Source of the DNA: Deltaproteobacteria bacterium
GTDB taxonomy: Bacteria > Myxococcota > Myxococcia > Myxococcales > 40CM-4-68-19
DNA: 64,000 nucleotides
Assembly (NCBI GenBank): GCA_005879315.1
Contig: VBLC01000035.1
Coordinates: forward strand, 1 to 64,000
Reading direction: 5' to 3'
Shown here: piece after piece, positions 40,526-54,025 of the stretch
How positions within the stretch are numbered: the first letter of the stretch is position 1
Layout of the letters: each line of letters begins with the position of its first letter
Made by a program: the position numbers and the translations under genes
Notes under the pieces: generated by a model
What the model saw: the letters and a program-made list of their open reading frames with translations, nothing else
The model's database searches: none
What the model was told of the DNA's origin: nothing

Positions 40526-42136
40526 TTAACGTCCGTGCTCGCCGAAGACGTCGCGCATCGCGTTGGCGATCTCGCCCAGGGTCGCGCGCGCCTTCACTGC
40601 CGCCACGATGCGCGGGACCAGGTTCTCGGTTCCCTTGGCGGCGGAGCGCAGATCGTTGACCGCCCGCTGCGCAGCGCTGCCGTCCCGCGATTTGCGGAAG
40701 GCGCGCAGCCGCGCGATCTGCTGCTCCTCCAGTGCCGGATCGACCCGGAGCGTCTCGATGGGCGGCTCGCCCTCGACGGCGAATTCATTCACTCCGACCA
40801 CGATCTGCCGCTTCTCCTCCACCTCGCGCTGCGCAGTGTAGGCGGCGTCCTCGATCTCGCGCTGCGGGACCCCGCGCGAGATGGCCTCGACCATCCCGCC
40901 CATCTCATCGACGCGCCGCAGGGAATCGAGCGCCTTCGCCTCGAGCTCGTCGGTGATCGCCTCCAGCGCATGGGAGCCGCCCAGCGGATCGATGAAGTCG
41001 CAGACGCCGCTCTCGTGGGCGATGATCTGCTGCGTGCGCAGAGCGATGCGCGCGCTCGCTTCGGTGGGCAGGCTGAGGGCCTCGTCGCGGCCGTTGGTGT
41101 GCAGCGACTGGCAGCCGCCCAGCACCGCCGCCATCGCCTGCAGCGCGACACGCACGACGTTGTTGTCGGGCTGCTGCGCAGTCAGCGTCGATCCCGCCGT
41201 CTGCGCATGGAAGCGCAGCGTCCAGGAGCGCGGGTCGCGCGCCTTGAACCTCTCCTTCATCGTCCGCGCCCAGATGCGGCGCGCGGCCCGGAACTTCGCC
41301 ACCTCCTCGATGAAGTTGTTGTGCACGTTGAAGAAGAACGAGAGCCTCCCGGCGAAGGAGTCGACGTCCAACCCGCGCCTCACCGCCGCCTCGACGTAGG
41401 CGATGCCGTCGCCCAGGGTGAAAGCAATCTCCTGCGCCGCCGTCGAGCCGGCCTCGCGGATGTGATAGCCGGAGATCGAAATCGGGTTCCATTTGGGAAT
41501 GACTTTGGAGCAATACTCGAAAGTATCGGTGATCAATCGCATCGAGGGCGCCGGCGGATAGATATAGGTTCCGCGCGCCATGTATTCCTTCAAGATGTCG
41601 TTCTGGACCGTCCCCGAGAGCGACGCGGGTGGCGTGCCGTGCGCCTCGCCCACCGCCTGATAGAGGGCGAGCAGGGTCGCGGCGGTGGCATTGATGGTCA
41701 TTGAAGTCGATACTTTGCCCAGATCGATTCCTTTGAAGAGCCGCTCCATGTCGTCGACGGAATCGATGGCCACCCCCACGCGGCCGACTTCGCCGCGCGC
41801 CTTGGGGCTGTCGGAATCGTGGCCCATCTGCGTCGGCAGATCGAAGGCGGTCGAAAGTCCCGTCTGCCCCGATTGCAGCAGATAGCGGAAGCGCGCGTTG
41901 GTCTCTTCGGCCGTGCCGAAACCCGCGTACTGGCGCATGGTCCAGAAACGGCCGCGGTACATGCTCGGCTGGATCCCGCGCGTGAACGGATCCTGTCCGG
42001 GAAAGCCGAGCTTCGGGTCGGGCTCGGCCGGCGAGTAGAGCGGCTTCACCTCGATACCGCTCGAGGTGCGGAACTGGGGCTTTCGCAAGGCGGCCTTGCC
42101 GTAGACCTCGCGCTCCCATTTCTCCAGCGGAGTCAT
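40526..42136 (-). CDS. Methylmalonyl-CoA mutase large subunit-type, N-terminal catalytic portion
   Basis: [44 protein letters not shown]...[19 protein letters not shown]...[32 protein letters not shown]. Confidence 0.95.
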   Translation of the reverse strand: MTPLEKWEREVYGKAALRKPQFRTSSGIEVKPLYSPAEPDPKLGFPGQDPFTRGIQPSMYRGRFWTMRQYAGFGTAEETNARFRYLLQSGQTGLSTAFDLPTQMGHDSDSPKARGEVGRVGVAIDSVDDMERLFKGIDLGKVSTSMTINATAATLLALYQAVGEAHGTPPASLSGTVQNDILKEYMARGTYIYPPAPSMRLITDTFEYCSKVIPKWNPISISGYHIREAGSTAAQEIAFTLGDGIAYVEAAVRRGLDVDSFAGRLSFFFNVHNNFIEEVAKFRAARRIWARTMKERFKARDPRSWTLRFHAQTAGSTLTAQQPDNNVVRVALQAMAAVLGGCQSLHTNGRDEALSLPTEASARIALRTQQIIAHESGVCDFIDPLGGSHALEAITDELEAKALDSLRRVDEMGGMVEAISRGVPQREIEDAAYTAQREVEEKRQIVVGVNEFAVEGEPPIETLRVDPALEEQQIARLRAFRKSRDGSAAQRAVNDLRSAAKGTENLVPRIVAAVKARATLGEIANAMRDVFGEHGR

Positions 42137-42918
42137 CTGCGCACTCCTTCTGCCCAAAAGATGGCGTACCAGAATGCCGAGTCGGGGCGTTCGGCCCAGC
42201 CGCGCAATCCGGCGATCGCAGCGTCGAACTCGGCGGAGTCGAGCAGCTGCTGTCCGACGATGGCGTCGCGCGCGCCGAGAAAGAGCCCGGCCATGTTCTC
42301 GACCAGGGCGGGGAATTTCTCTTCGCCGGCGCAGGCGCCGAAGAAGAGGAACGTGCAGCGCACGGGAGAAGCGCCCGCGCCGTGGAGCAGCGAGACCAGC
42401 CGCCGTCCGACATAGGGGTCGCAGCCGAGGCGATCGTAGGTCCGCTGATAGGCGCGCCAGAGCGCGGCGAAGCCCGGGGGCTCGGGATGGCAGCGGAGCA
42501 CGTCGTGATCGTCGTCCTGCAGGACGACCCGCCCCGAGGGCCGCACCGCGCGCACCATCTGCCGCACCACTGCGGCCGGATCGCGGACGTGCTCGAGCAG
42601 GAAGCGCGCGTGGGCGACGTCGAAGCTGCCCCACTCCTCCGGGCGCAGCGGCGGATCCTGCGCATCGCCGCGGCGCAGCTCGAGGCGCTCGTGCCGCGCC
42701 GCCCGGCCGAGCTGCTCTTCGCTGCGCTCGATGCCCACCACACGCGCCCCGGCCTCCGCCATGGCCGCGCTGAACTGCCCCAGCCCGGCGCCGAAATCGA
42801 CGATGCGCTCGCCTCCGCGCAGCCGCAGCTCGCGCAGGCCGGCGTCGTTGATGAGCGAATTCAGGAGCGCCAGCCGCTCCTGTTCCTTCGGCGAGGTGCC
42901 ATGGAGATAGGCTTCCAA
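42133..42918 (-). CDS. Class I SAM-dependent methyltransferase
   Basis: [33 protein letters not shown]...[40 protein letters not shown]. Confidence 0.88.
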   Translation of the reverse strand: MEAYLHGTSPKEQERLALLNSLINDAGLRELRLRGGERIVDFGAGLGQFSAAMAEAGARVVGIERSEEQLGRAARHERLELRRGDAQDPPLRPEEWGSFDVAHARFLLEHVRDPAAVVRQMVRAVRPSGRVVLQDDDHDVLRCHPEPPGFAALWRAYQRTYDRLGCDPYVGRRLVSLLHGAGASPVRCTFLFFGACAGEEKFPALVENMAGLFLGARDAIVGQQLLDSAEFDAAIAGLRGWAERPDSAFWYAIFWAEGVRR

Positions 42919-43422
42919 TCAGGTCACCACCGCGAGCTTCGCGCCCGACTCGACTGCCGCGCCTTCCACTGCGCGCAGCTCCGTCACCTTGCCGGCCTTG
43001 GGGCTCTTGAGCTCGTTCTCCATCTTCATCGCCTCCACGACCACCAGGCCCTGGCCCTCCGCAACTTCGTCGCCGACCTTGACCAGCACGCGGGCGATCT
43101 TTCCCGGCATCGGCGCATCGACGCGCTGCGGACCTTCCAGGCTGAACTTGCCCGCGGCCCGCCGCAGGCGTAGCCGCCGCTCGTCGAGCAGCTCCAGCTC
43201 GTGCACGTTCTCGTTCACCAGCACGAGAAGGCGGCCCTCGCCTTTGGGCTCGATGTCGCAGCGAACGCTGCGCGTTCCGGCGATGAGGCTCAGCGCCGAT
43301 CCCTGTAGATGGACCGCATCGACCTCCAGCGCGCGGCCGCCGATCGAGACGCGATAGCCGCTGCCGTGCGGCGTCACCTCGACCACCTGCTCCTCGCCGC
43401 CGAGCACCGCGTGGTATCTCAT
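42919..43422 (-). CDS. Biotin carboxyl carrier protein of acyl-CoA carboxylase
   Basis: [45 protein letters not shown]. Confidence 0.93.
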   Translation of the reverse strand: MRYHAVLGGEEQVVEVTPHGSGYRVSIGGRALEVDAVHLQGSALSLIAGTRSVRCDIEPKGEGRLLVLVNENVHELELLDERRLRLRRAAGKFSLEGPQRVDAPMPGKIARVLVKVGDEVAEGQGLVVVEAMKMENELKSPKAGKVTELRAVEGAAVESGAKLAVVT

Positions 43423-44948
43423 CGCGGCCTCCGCAGCGCCGCGATGCGCCCGGCGCGCGCCCAGGGCGACTCGGCCGGCTGCGCGCCGTCTGCCTGGTGC
43501 AAGGCCGCTCGCTGGTCCTGCTCGAATTGCCAGATCGCCGCGGCGGCGAGCGCCATGTCTTCGTCGCCGGTCCGCTCCTTGCGCAAGAGCCTCCCTTGCG
43601 CGCGCGCGAGAAGGCCGGTGTCGTAGTCGCCGGCGCGAAACTCCTCCAGCTCGAGGACGCGCCGGAGGTACGCGACGTTCGTGGTGATGCCCTTCACCAC
43701 CGTCTCGGCCAACGCTCGCCGCAGCCGCTCGATGGCGAGCGCCCGCGATTCCGCCCAGACGGCGAGCTTGCCGATCATCGGATCGTAATGCCGCGGCACC
43801 TCGGAACCGCTCTCGAAGCCGCAGTCGTTGCGCACCCCCGGCCCCTGCGCCAGGCGCAGCTCCGCGATGGTCCCGGGGCTGGGCATGAAATTGCGCGCCG
43901 GGTCCTCGGCGTAGAGCCGCGCCTCGATGGCGTGCCCGCGCAGGTGGCGGAGCACGTCCTCCTGCGACCAGGGCAGCCGCGCGCCACTCGCGATCTCGAT
44001 CTGCCAGCGCACCAGATCGAGGCCGGTGCACAGCTCGGTGACCGGATGCTCGACTTGCAGCCGCGTGTTCATCTCCAGGAAAAAGAAGCTGCGCGTGTTG
44101 CCGTCGACGAGGAATTCGCAGGTCCCGGCGCCGACGTAATCGACCGCGCGGGCGGCCTCCACCGCCACGCGGCCCATCGCCTGGCGCATCTCCGGCGTGA
44201 CGAGGGCGCTGGGCGTCTCCTCGATCACCTTCTGGTGCCGCCGCTGCACGCTGCACTCGCGCTCGCCCAGCCAGATGCAGCCGCCCTGCTGATCGGCGAA
44301 GACCTGGATCTCGACGTGCCGCGGGCGCGCCACCGCCTTCTCCAGATAGACGCGGCCGTCGCCGAAGGCGTTCGAGGCCTCGCGCTGCGCAGTGGCGAGC
44401 GCCGGATCGAACTCGCGCGGATCGGTGACCAGGCGCATGCCCTTTCCCCCGCCGCCCGCCGCCGCCTTGAGCATGATGGGATAGCCGATCTGCAGGGCGA
44501 ACTCCTTGGCCGCAGCTTCCCCGCCCGCGGGGATGGGCTCGCGCAGCCCCGGCACCACCGGTACGCCGGCCTCGATCATCTTGCGTCGGGCTCGCGTCTT
44601 CTCGCCCATCTCCTCCATCGCTTCGGGCGGCGGGCCGATGAAGACGAGCCCCGCCTCGGCACAGGCGCGGGCGAAGCGCGCGTTCTCGGAGAGAAAGCCG
44701 TAGCCGGGATGGACGGCGTCCGCGCGGGTTTTCCTGGCCGCGGCGATGATGTTCTCGATCGACAAGTAGCTTTCGCGCGAGGCGGGCGGGCCCACGCGCA
44801 CCGCCTCGTCGCAGGAGCGGACGTGCAGCGCGGCGCGGTCGGCGTCGCTGTAGACGGCGACGGTGCGCAGCCCCATCTCGCGGCAGGTGCGAGCCACGCG
44901 CAGGGCGATTTCGCCGCGGTTGGCGATCAGGACCTTGGCGATGTTCAC
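43419..44948 (-). CDS. Acyl-CoA carboxylase biotin carboxylase subunit
   Basis: [34 protein letters not shown]...[17 protein letters not shown]...[17 protein letters not shown] start. Confidence 0.95.
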   Translation of the reverse strand: MNIAKVLIANRGEIALRVARTCREMGLRTVAVYSDADRAALHVRSCDEAVRVGPPASRESYLSIENIIAAARKTRADAVHPGYGFLSENARFARACAEAGLVFIGPPPEAMEEMGEKTRARRKMIEAGVPVVPGLREPIPAGGEAAAKEFALQIGYPIMLKAAAGGGGKGMRLVTDPREFDPALATAQREASNAFGDGRVYLEKAVARPRHVEIQVFADQQGGCIWLGERECSVQRRHQKVIEETPSALVTPEMRQAMGRVAVEAARAVDYVGAGTCEFLVDGNTRSFFFLEMNTRLQVEHPVTELCTGLDLVRWQIEIASGARLPWSQEDVLRHLRGHAIEARLYAEDPARNFMPSPGTIAELRLAQGPGVRNDCGFESGSEVPRHYDPMIGKLAVWAESRALAIERLRRALAETVVKGITTNVAYLRRVLELEEFRAGDYDTGLLARAQGRLLRKERTGDEDMALAAAAIWQFEQDQRAALHQADGAQPAESPWARAGRIAALRRPR

Positions 44949-45001
44949 GAGGCGGAAGGTAGCAGAACTGGCGCGCCATCCCCATCGTGGCCGGAGGAGG
45001 A

Positions 45002-45508
45002 ATGACCATGCGCAACGAATCTTCCTTCGTGCCCTTCCTCGCCGGCTTCGGCGCCGGCGCGCTCTTCGCTGCGTTACTCGACCCACGGCGGGGCGCGGGC
45101 CGCAGAGCGCTCATCCGCGACAAGGCTCTCTCCCTCGTGCGGCAGGCGGGCGTCACCGCTGCGCGGCAGGGCAGGGATCTCAAGCAGCGCGCCCAGGGCC
45201 TGGCCCACGAGGTTTCCGCGCGCATCGAGGAGGAACAGCCGTCCGACGACGTGCTCGCCGAGCGCGTGCGTGCGCAGATCGGCCGGCCGGTCTCGCATCC
45301 CCGCTCCATCGAGGTGCGCGTCGAAGGCGGCGAGGTGATCCTCTCCGGACCGATCCTGAGAAGGGAGCTGGACGATCTCTTGCGCCGTGTGGCGCGCGTG
45401 CGCGGCGTGTGCGGCATCCGCAACGAGCTCGAGGTGCACGAGAGCGAAGGATCGGTGCCCGGTCTGCAGAGCGGCTCGCCCGGACCGTCAGGGCAGTCGC
45501 GCCGTTGA
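45002..45508 (+). CDS. BON domain protein with N-terminal YtxH-like hydrophobic segment
   Basis: FVPFLAGFGAGALFAALLDPRRGAGRRALIRDK...LAERVRAQIGRPVSHPRSIEVRVEGGEVILSGPILRRELDDLLRRVARVRGV. Confidence 0.78.
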   Translation: MTMRNESSFVPFLAGFGAGALFAALLDPRRGAGRRALIRDKALSLVRQAGVTAARQGRDLKQRAQGLAHEVSARIEEEQPSDDVLAERVRAQIGRPVSHPRSIEVRVEGGEVILSGPILRRELDDLLRRVARVRGVCGIRNELEVHESEGSVPGLQSGSPGPSGQSRR

Positions 45509-45547
45509 GGGCAGTGCCGATCAGCTAGCGGCCATTGCTCCTGCCTG

Positions 45548-45650
45548 GCACGAAAACGAGCACCAGCACGAGCTCGATCATCGAGCTCGAAAAGGAGCAC
45601 CAGCCCGAGCTCGAAATCGAGCACGAAAACCAGCACGAGGACGAGCACGG
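45548..45650. repeat. Degenerate period-6 intergenic array with an embedded 10-bp-arm palindrome
   Basis: Hexamers CGTGCT/CGTCCT/GGTTTT/CGAGCT on minus strand; CGAGCTCGAT-C-ATCGAGCTCG at 45569..45589. Confidence 0.7.
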
Positions 45651-45662
45651 ATGATGGTCCCG

Positions 45663-48245
<2,583 letters not shown>

Positions 48246-48284
48246 GGGCGCGCATCTTCTGCAAAGGGCGCCGCGATGCAAAGC

Positions 48285-49220
48285 TCAATCCGCGGCTTCG
48301 AGCGCAGCGACCTTCGGCTTGTCGGCGCGATAGCGCAAGGGATCGACGGGTTCTCCCGCGAGGTCGAGCTGGTAATGCAGATGCGGGCCGGTCGATCGGC
48401 CGCTGTTGCCCGAGCGCGCGATGGGCTGGCCGCGCTCCACCCGCTCTCCCTCGCGGACGAGCAGGTCCTCGTTGTGGCAATAGATGGTGGCGACGCCGCG
48501 GCCGTGATCGAGCACGACGGTGCGGCCATTGAGGCTGTCGCTGCTGGCGCGACGGACGACGCCTTCGCCGGCCGCGCGCACCAGCGTTCCGAGGGGCACG
48601 CCGAGGTCGACTCCGTTGTGCAGCTTGCGACCGCCGAGCAGCGGATGCGCGCGCACGCCGAAAGGCGAAGTGATCCGCACCGACTGCGGCAGAGGCCAGC
48701 CGAGCGCGTAGGCGCTGCCGAGCATCAGCGCCTGGGAGGCGAGCCCGATGCGATCGGCGTACCGCGGGGGAAGCTGCCGGGCGAGCTCCTCCAGCGACGC
48801 GCCGCTGCCTTCCTTGTCGCGCGCGTAGCGGGCGGGCTCCTCCCCGCAGAAGAGGGCCAAGACCGCAGCCTCGTCGGAACCGAGGCTTCTCGACAGCGCG
48901 CGCAGCTGCGCGGCGAGCTGCGCCGGCGAGGCTGCGCCGAACTGCGCGCGCTCCCCTTCGTCGAGCTGGGCCGCCGCCGCCCAGGCGCCATAGCCGAGCG
49001 CTTGCGCAGGCGGCACCGGCGCAGGCAACGGCGGAGCTGGGGCGAGCCGACCGCCGTACACGCCGGCGCCGTAATAGGCGAGGAGCGGCCGCGCCGAGGT
49101 GCGGAATCCGAAGAGATGCGCAGAGGCGATGCGGACGATCGCGCCGGCCGGCGTGTGATACCAGGCGCCCCACAGGGAGAGCAGGCAGGCGAGCAATTCG
49201 GCGGCCGCGAGGCGCTTCAT
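48285..49220 (-). CDS. M23 family metallopeptidase
   Basis: ITSPFGVRAHPLLGGRKLHNGVDLGVPLGTLVRAAGEGVV...LDHGRGVATIYCHNEDLLVREGERVERGQPIARSGNSGRSTGPHLHYQL. Confidence 0.93.
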   Translation of the reverse strand: MKRLAAAELLACLLSLWGAWYHTPAGAIVRIASAHLFGFRTSARPLLAYYGAGVYGGRLAPAPPLPAPVPPAQALGYGAWAAAAQLDEGERAQFGAASPAQLAAQLRALSRSLGSDEAAVLALFCGEEPARYARDKEGSGASLEELARQLPPRYADRIGLASQALMLGSAYALGWPLPQSVRITSPFGVRAHPLLGGRKLHNGVDLGVPLGTLVRAAGEGVVRRASSDSLNGRTVVLDHGRGVATIYCHNEDLLVREGERVERGQPIARSGNSGRSTGPHLHYQLDLAGEPVDPLRYRADKPKVAALEAAD

Positions 49221-49855
49221 CGAACGAGGGCGCCGATGGCCGCGGCGATGAGAGGAGCGAGCACGATCGCGGCGAACGCGCTTGTGCGGCGGCGGGCGGT
49301 GTCGGCGTACTCGAGCGAACGCAACACTGCGCGCGGCACGAGCAGAAGGATCAGCGCAAGGAGCGCAGCCGCCGCGAGCAGTTGCGCCAGCAGGGCAGAG
49401 TGAAGCGCGAGCTGCGCCGATCCCTGCACCAGGCGCGCCACCGAACGCGCTCCGGCGATGCCGGTCGCAAGCACCGCAACGGGCCGCACCATCCGCAGGG
49501 TCGGCCGCTTGCGCAAGAGCGCCTTGGCGAGCTCGATCTCGTCCGCCGGCGCCCGCTCCTGGTAGCCGAGCAGCGGCAGCGCGATCAGCCAGTCGGCGCA
49601 CAATTCCCAGAGGAGCGCCACGCCGCGAGCGAACACGGTCCGCTCCGCCAGCCCCACCAGATCGACCAGCGGCGCGGTGAACGACCAGCGGGAGAAGATG
49701 GCGTCGAAAAAGGCATCGACGCGGTCCACCAGCCAGAGCGCTTGATTGCCGACCACGTCGGCCGCGGCGTGCGCGCCGACCGCGACGAGCGCGCAGAGCC
49801 CGAGCGGCAGGAAGATCCAGCGCGCTCGATCGATCGCTTTGAGCGCTGCGTTCAG
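49217..49855 (-). CDS. Integral membrane hypothetical protein, probable CTG start
   Basis: From CTG at 49855: LNAALKAIDRARWIFLPLGLCALVAVGAHAAADVVGNQALW...; ATGA overlap with the M23 gene. Confidence 0.6.
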   Translation of the reverse strand: MNAALKAIDRARWIFLPLGLCALVAVGAHAAADVVGNQALWLVDRVDAFFDAIFSRWSFTAPLVDLVGLAERTVFARGVALLWELCADWLIALPLLGYQERAPADEIELAKALLRKRPTLRMVRPVAVLATGIAGARSVARLVQGSAQLALHSALLAQLLAAAALLALILLLVPRAVLRSLEYADTARRRTSAFAAIVLAPLIAAAIGALVR

Positions 49856-50328
49856 GCCCAGCTCTGCTTGCCCAGCGCGATGCGCTGGACCGCCTCCTCG
49901 ATGCGCTTCTTGCGGATCTCGGGTTTCTTCGCTTCCTCGATCCAGTCGACGTAGGCCTTGCGGTGCGAGGGCGGGAACTTCTCCCAGGCGGGCTTGGCCT
50001 GCACGTTGTGGTTGAGCGCCTTGACGAAGTCGGCCGGCGGCTCGACGATCTGCTGCTCCGCGACCAGGTCGAGCGCCACCCTCACCCGATCGCCGGGGCG
50101 CACGCCGAGCACGTCCTGCATCTGCCGATCGATGGCGATGGCGTGGCCGCCCTTGCCGTCGGGCGCCGCCGGCGCGCGCAGCGGGTGTCCGTTCAAGGTG
50201 CCGCGCACATCGACCCGGCCGCGCGAGCCGAGCGCGGCGCTCGCGTTGCGCGGCACGGGCAAGGACAGCCCGCCGCTCGTGGTGGAGACGAGCAGGGTGA
50301 CGAACTCGATCTTCCCCGCGCCGGCCAT
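49852..50328 (-). CDS. DUF1905/YdeI-OmpD-associated family protein
   Basis: VSTTSGGLSLPVPRNASAALGSRGRVDVRGTLNG...PPADFVKALNHNVQAKPAWEKFPPSHRKAYVDWIEEAKKPEIRKKRIEEAVQRIALGK. Confidence 0.88.
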   Translation of the reverse strand: MAGAGKIEFVTLLVSTTSGGLSLPVPRNASAALGSRGRVDVRGTLNGHPLRAPAAPDGKGGHAIAIDRQMQDVLGVRPGDRVRVALDLVAEQQIVEPPADFVKALNHNVQAKPAWEKFPPSHRKAYVDWIEEAKKPEIRKKRIEEAVQRIALGKQSWA

Positions 50329-50342
50329 GCGCGGAGTCTACC

Positions 50343-51989
50343 CTAGAGGGGGATGTTGCCGTGCTTCCGCTGCGGGACGCCCTGCCGCTTGTTGCGCAGC
50401 ATCGAGAGCGCGCGGCAGAGCTGCGGGCGCGTGTCCTCGGGGAGGATGACCTCGTCGATGTAGCCGAGCTCGGCCGCCTTGTACGGATTGGCGAAGGTGT
50501 TGCGATATTTCTGCGCCAGATCCGCGCGCGCCTTCTCGACCGATGCCTCGGCCTTCGCGTCCGACCCCGTCGCCGCCTTCTCCAGCTCCTTGCGGAAGAC
50601 GATGTTGACCGCGCCCTCGGGACCCATCACCGCGATCTCCGCCGTCGGCCAGGCCAGATTGACGTCGGCCTTGATGTGCTTGGAGCTCATCACGTCGTAG
50701 GCGCCGCCGTAGGCCTTGCGGGTGATGACGGTGAGCTTCGGCACGGTGGCCTCGGCGAAGGCGAAGAGCAGCTTCGCGCCGTGGACGATGATCCCGCCCC
50801 ACTCCTGCGCGGTGCCGGGCAAGAAACCGGGGACGTCGACGAAGGTGACCAGCGGGATGTTGAAGGCGTCGCAGGTGCGGACGAAGCGCGCGGCCTTGCG
50901 GCTGGCGTCGATGTCGAGCACTCCCGCGAGCACGGAGGGCTGGTTGGCGACGATGCCGACGCTCCGCCCGGCGAGACGCGCGAAAGCGCAAACGATGTTC
51001 TTCGCGAAGTGCTCCTGCACTTCGAAGAGGTGCCGATCGTCGACGACGGCGCGGAGGACCTCCTTCATGTCGTAGGGCTTGTTGGGGTTGTCGGGGACGA
51101 GGGTCTTGAGGACCTCGTCGCGGCGGTCGGGAGGATCGTCGCTCGCCAGGAGCGGCGGATCCTCCAGGTTGTTGGAGGGGAGGTAGCTGAGCAGCTCGCG
51201 CAGGACGCGGATGGCGCTGGCTTCGTCTTCCGCCGCGAAGTGGGCCACGCCGCTGCGCGCGTTGTGCGCCTGCGCGCCGCCCAGATCTTCCTTGCTGACC
51301 TCCTCGTGGGTGACGGTGCGGATCACTTCGGGGCCGGTGATGAACATGTAGCTCGACCCTTTGGCCATGACGATGAAGTCGGTCATGGCGGGCGAGTAGA
51401 CGGCGCCGCCCGCGCAGGGGCCGAGGATGGCGGAGAGCTGCGGCACGACTCCGCTCGAGGCGACGTTGCGGTAGAAGATCTCCGCGTATCCCGCCAGCGA
51501 GACCACACCCTCCTGGATGCGCGCGCCGCCGGAGTCGTTGAGGCCCACCACCGGGCAGCCGGTCGAGACGGCGAGGTCCATCACCTTGCAGATTTTCTCC
51601 GCGTAGGCGCCGCTCAACGAGCCGCCGAAGACGGTGAAGTCCTGGGCGAAGAGGAAGACCTGCCGGCCTTCGACGGTGCCGTAGCCGGTGACCACGCCGT
51701 CGCCGAGGATCTTCTTGGACGCCATCCCGAAGTCGTCGCAGCGGTGGACCTTGAACTTGTCCAGCTCGACGAAGCTGCCCGGGTCGAGGAAGAGCTCGAT
51801 GCGCTCGCGCGCGGTGAGCTTGCCCTCCTCGTGCTGCTTGTCGATGCGCTCCCGGCCGCCGCCCAGCTCGGCCTGCGCGTCGAGGGCGGCGAGCTTCTCA
51901 CGCGCGGAGAGACCGGCGAGCCGCTCGTGGCGCTGGGCGGAAGAGATGCCTCCTTGCGCCTCGGGCGGCTGGGCCTTTTCGTCCTTCAT
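50343..51989 (-). CDS. Acyl-CoA (propionyl-CoA-type) carboxylase beta/carboxyltransferase subunit
   Basis: [22 protein letters not shown]...[31 protein letters not shown]...[14 protein letters not shown]...[46 protein letters not shown]. Confidence 0.96.
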   Translation of the reverse strand: MKDEKAQPPEAQGGISSAQRHERLAGLSAREKLAALDAQAELGGGRERIDKQHEEGKLTARERIELFLDPGSFVELDKFKVHRCDDFGMASKKILGDGVVTGYGTVEGRQVFLFAQDFTVFGGSLSGAYAEKICKVMDLAVSTGCPVVGLNDSGGARIQEGVVSLAGYAEIFYRNVASSGVVPQLSAILGPCAGGAVYSPAMTDFIVMAKGSSYMFITGPEVIRTVTHEEVSKEDLGGAQAHNARSGVAHFAAEDEASAIRVLRELLSYLPSNNLEDPPLLASDDPPDRRDEVLKTLVPDNPNKPYDMKEVLRAVVDDRHLFEVQEHFAKNIVCAFARLAGRSVGIVANQPSVLAGVLDIDASRKAARFVRTCDAFNIPLVTFVDVPGFLPGTAQEWGGIIVHGAKLLFAFAEATVPKLTVITRKAYGGAYDVMSSKHIKADVNLAWPTAEIAVMGPEGAVNIVFRKELEKAATGSDAKAEASVEKARADLAQKYRNTFANPYKAAELGYIDEVILPEDTRPQLCRALSMLRNKRQGVPQRKHGNIPL

Positions 51990-52030
51990 CCGCGGCGCAA
52001 CGTACTCTGAGCGCGCCGCGGCGGAAAGCC

Positions 52031-53500
52031 TCAGCGCAAGGCGCGCGTCCAGAAGCGCCAGGTGCAGGTGCTGCCCGCGGAAGTCGACGTCTCCATCGAG
52101 GCGGGGAGCTGCTGGATGACGGTGCCGTCCGCGGCGAGGGTCAGCTCGTTGGTGTCGCATGTGCCGGCGGCGATGGCGTAGTCGCGCGATCCGCACGAGG
52201 CTCCCTCCGCGCTCACCACTTCGATCGTCTGCGTGCAGCTGGCGCCCGCTGCCTGGAGCGGCAATGCCGCGTAGGCGCGACCGCCGCGGGCGATCTGCAG
52301 CCGCCGGTCGGGCCGCTGCGCCATCCAGTCGGGCGCCGGTTGCACGGAGGCCGCGCCGCTCGACACCACAACGAGCGCATGCGCGCGGATGTTCCCCGAC
52401 TTGCTCACGGCCGAAGACTCCAGATCCATGCGAAGGACCGCGAGCCCGCCGCCGATCAAGGCCGACGTCTCGAACCAAGTATGCTCGGCGGCGCTGAAGC
52501 CGGTGACGAGGGTGAACTCGCCCGTCAGCGGCGTGCCGTCGCGCTCGAACCATTGCGCGGTGATGTCGCTGCCGCGGCCGGTGATGACCAGCGACCGGCC
52601 CAGCGTGTCGACTCCGGCGCCGAAGACAGGCCCGCTCGCCGCCAGCGCATTCGGTCCCCAGCGGACGCCGGCGGCCTTGTCTCCGCCGGTGAACATCGCC
52701 GCGGAATGCGAGAGCGGCGCAGAGACGCTGGAGGAGAGATCGCCCGCGAGCAGGACGCCGCCGGAGGGATCGCCGGCGACGCCGGAATTGCTCGCCAGCC
52801 AGGTGGTCTCCCCGAGAGCGAATCCGTTGGTGTCCCAGCGGCCGAGATCGATCGCCGGCCCGAAGGGCCAGAAATGCGGAGGCCCGCCCGCCGAGGCGAC
52901 CCCGCTCGGCTGCTGGATCAGTCTTGGCCCTCCCGCTGCGGAGCTGCCTTCGCGCAGGAAGACGTTGCCGCTGCTGACGAATTCGATCGACGTGCCGTGA
53001 GCGCTCGCGGAGTTCACCAACAGAGGGAAGGCGAGCGTGCCGTTCGCATCTCCGACGCCTACGTAGCAGGTGACGCCCTGGTGGGGCGCCGTCACGTACT
53101 GCTGCATCGCGACCCCATCGGGCGCGGCAATTCCCACGCACGGATCGGGCGGCGGCTTCTTTGCCTGGAAATCGGCCCAGACGGTCACGTCCGCTTTCGC
53201 GACCACTTCGCACGCCCCGGGGCCGCTGCAGCCGCCGCCCCAGCCGTTGAATTGCGAATTCGCCGCGGGCGCCGGCGTGAGCGCGACCGTGCTGCCCGCC
53301 GTCACCGCCATGCTGCAGGAGCCCGGACAATCGATGCCCGGTGGCGAGGAAGTGACGTGGCCCGAGCCGTTCCCGGCGAATGCGACGCTGACTGCGACGT
53401 CGGGCGGGGTCCCGATCGAGACGCTGCCGCCGCCCCCAACTCCCCGTCCGCAAGAGAGAAGCAACGCCGACGCAATGCACGCCTTGCCGATTGAGCGCAT
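52031..53500 (-). CDS. Secreted lipoprotein with divergent InlB B-repeat-like domain
   Basis: [67 protein letters not shown]. Confidence 0.7.
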   Translation of the reverse strand: MRSIGKACIASALLLSCGRGVGGGGSVSIGTPPDVAVSVAFAGNGSGHVTSSPPGIDCPGSCSMAVTAGSTVALTPAPAANSQFNGWGGGCSGPGACEVVAKADVTVWADFQAKKPPPDPCVGIAAPDGVAMQQYVTAPHQGVTCYVGVGDANGTLAFPLLVNSASAHGTSIEFVSSGNVFLREGSSAAGGPRLIQQPSGVASAGGPPHFWPFGPAIDLGRWDTNGFALGETTWLASNSGVAGDPSGGVLLAGDLSSSVSAPLSHSAAMFTGGDKAAGVRWGPNALAASGPVFGAGVDTLGRSLVITGRGSDITAQWFERDGTPLTGEFTLVTGFSAAEHTWFETSALIGGGLAVLRMDLESSAVSKSGNIRAHALVVVSSGAASVQPAPDWMAQRPDRRLQIARGGRAYAALPLQAAGASCTQTIEVVSAEGASCGSRDYAIAAGTCDTNELTLAADGTVIQQLPASMETSTSAGSTCTWRFWTRALR

Positions 53501-53575
53501 CCCAGCCCCCCCGCCGCCCGTGAGACGAAGGTGGGACCCGTCGGGCGAGGGTGCAACGGACGGGCGGGCGTGCCC

Positions 53576-54013
53576 TCAGCCGAGCGCGCGCTCGTGGTCG
53601 AGCAGCCAGCGCTTGCGCTCGAGGCCCCAGGCGTACCCGCGCAGACCGCCTTTGCCGATCACCCGATGGCAGGGCACGAAGAGCGCCGCGGGGTTTCTGG
53701 CGTTGGCGGTGCCGACGGCTCGAGCAGCGCCGGGCATGTCGAGGAGCTTCGCCAGCTCGCCGTAGGTGAGGGTCTCGCCGGCAGGGATCTCCCGCAGGAG
53801 CGACCAGACGCGAAGCTGGAATTCGCTGCCCGAAAGATCGAGCGGCGCGCTTTGCAGCGCGCCCAGGTCGCCGGAGAAATACGCGCGGACGCGCTCGCCG
53901 GCTTCGCTGCGCGGCGGGCCGCCGGGCGCGTCGCTGAAGCGGAGCGCGCGGATCCTGCCTTCGTGCAATTCAATCTCGGTCGTGCCCAGCGGGGTCGTCA
54001 CAGTGTCGTTCAT
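53576..54013 (-). CDS. ogt: Methylated-DNA--protein-cysteine S-methyltransferase
   Basis: [74 protein letters not shown]. Confidence 0.95.
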   Translation of the reverse strand: MNDTVTTPLGTTEIELHEGRIRALRFSDAPGGPPRSEAGERVRAYFSGDLGALQSAPLDLSGSEFQLRVWSLLREIPAGETLTYGELAKLLDMPGAARAVGTANARNPAALFVPCHRVIGKGGLRGYAWGLERKRWLLDHERALG

Positions 54014-54025
54014 CTTGTGTTCCTT

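Noticed and set aside
45548-45650. Peptide SVLVLVLVFVLDFELGLVLLFEL encoded across the intergenic array
   Set aside because: Arises from an ORF read through out-of-frame sequence of flanking genes; reflects hexamer periodicity rather than coding
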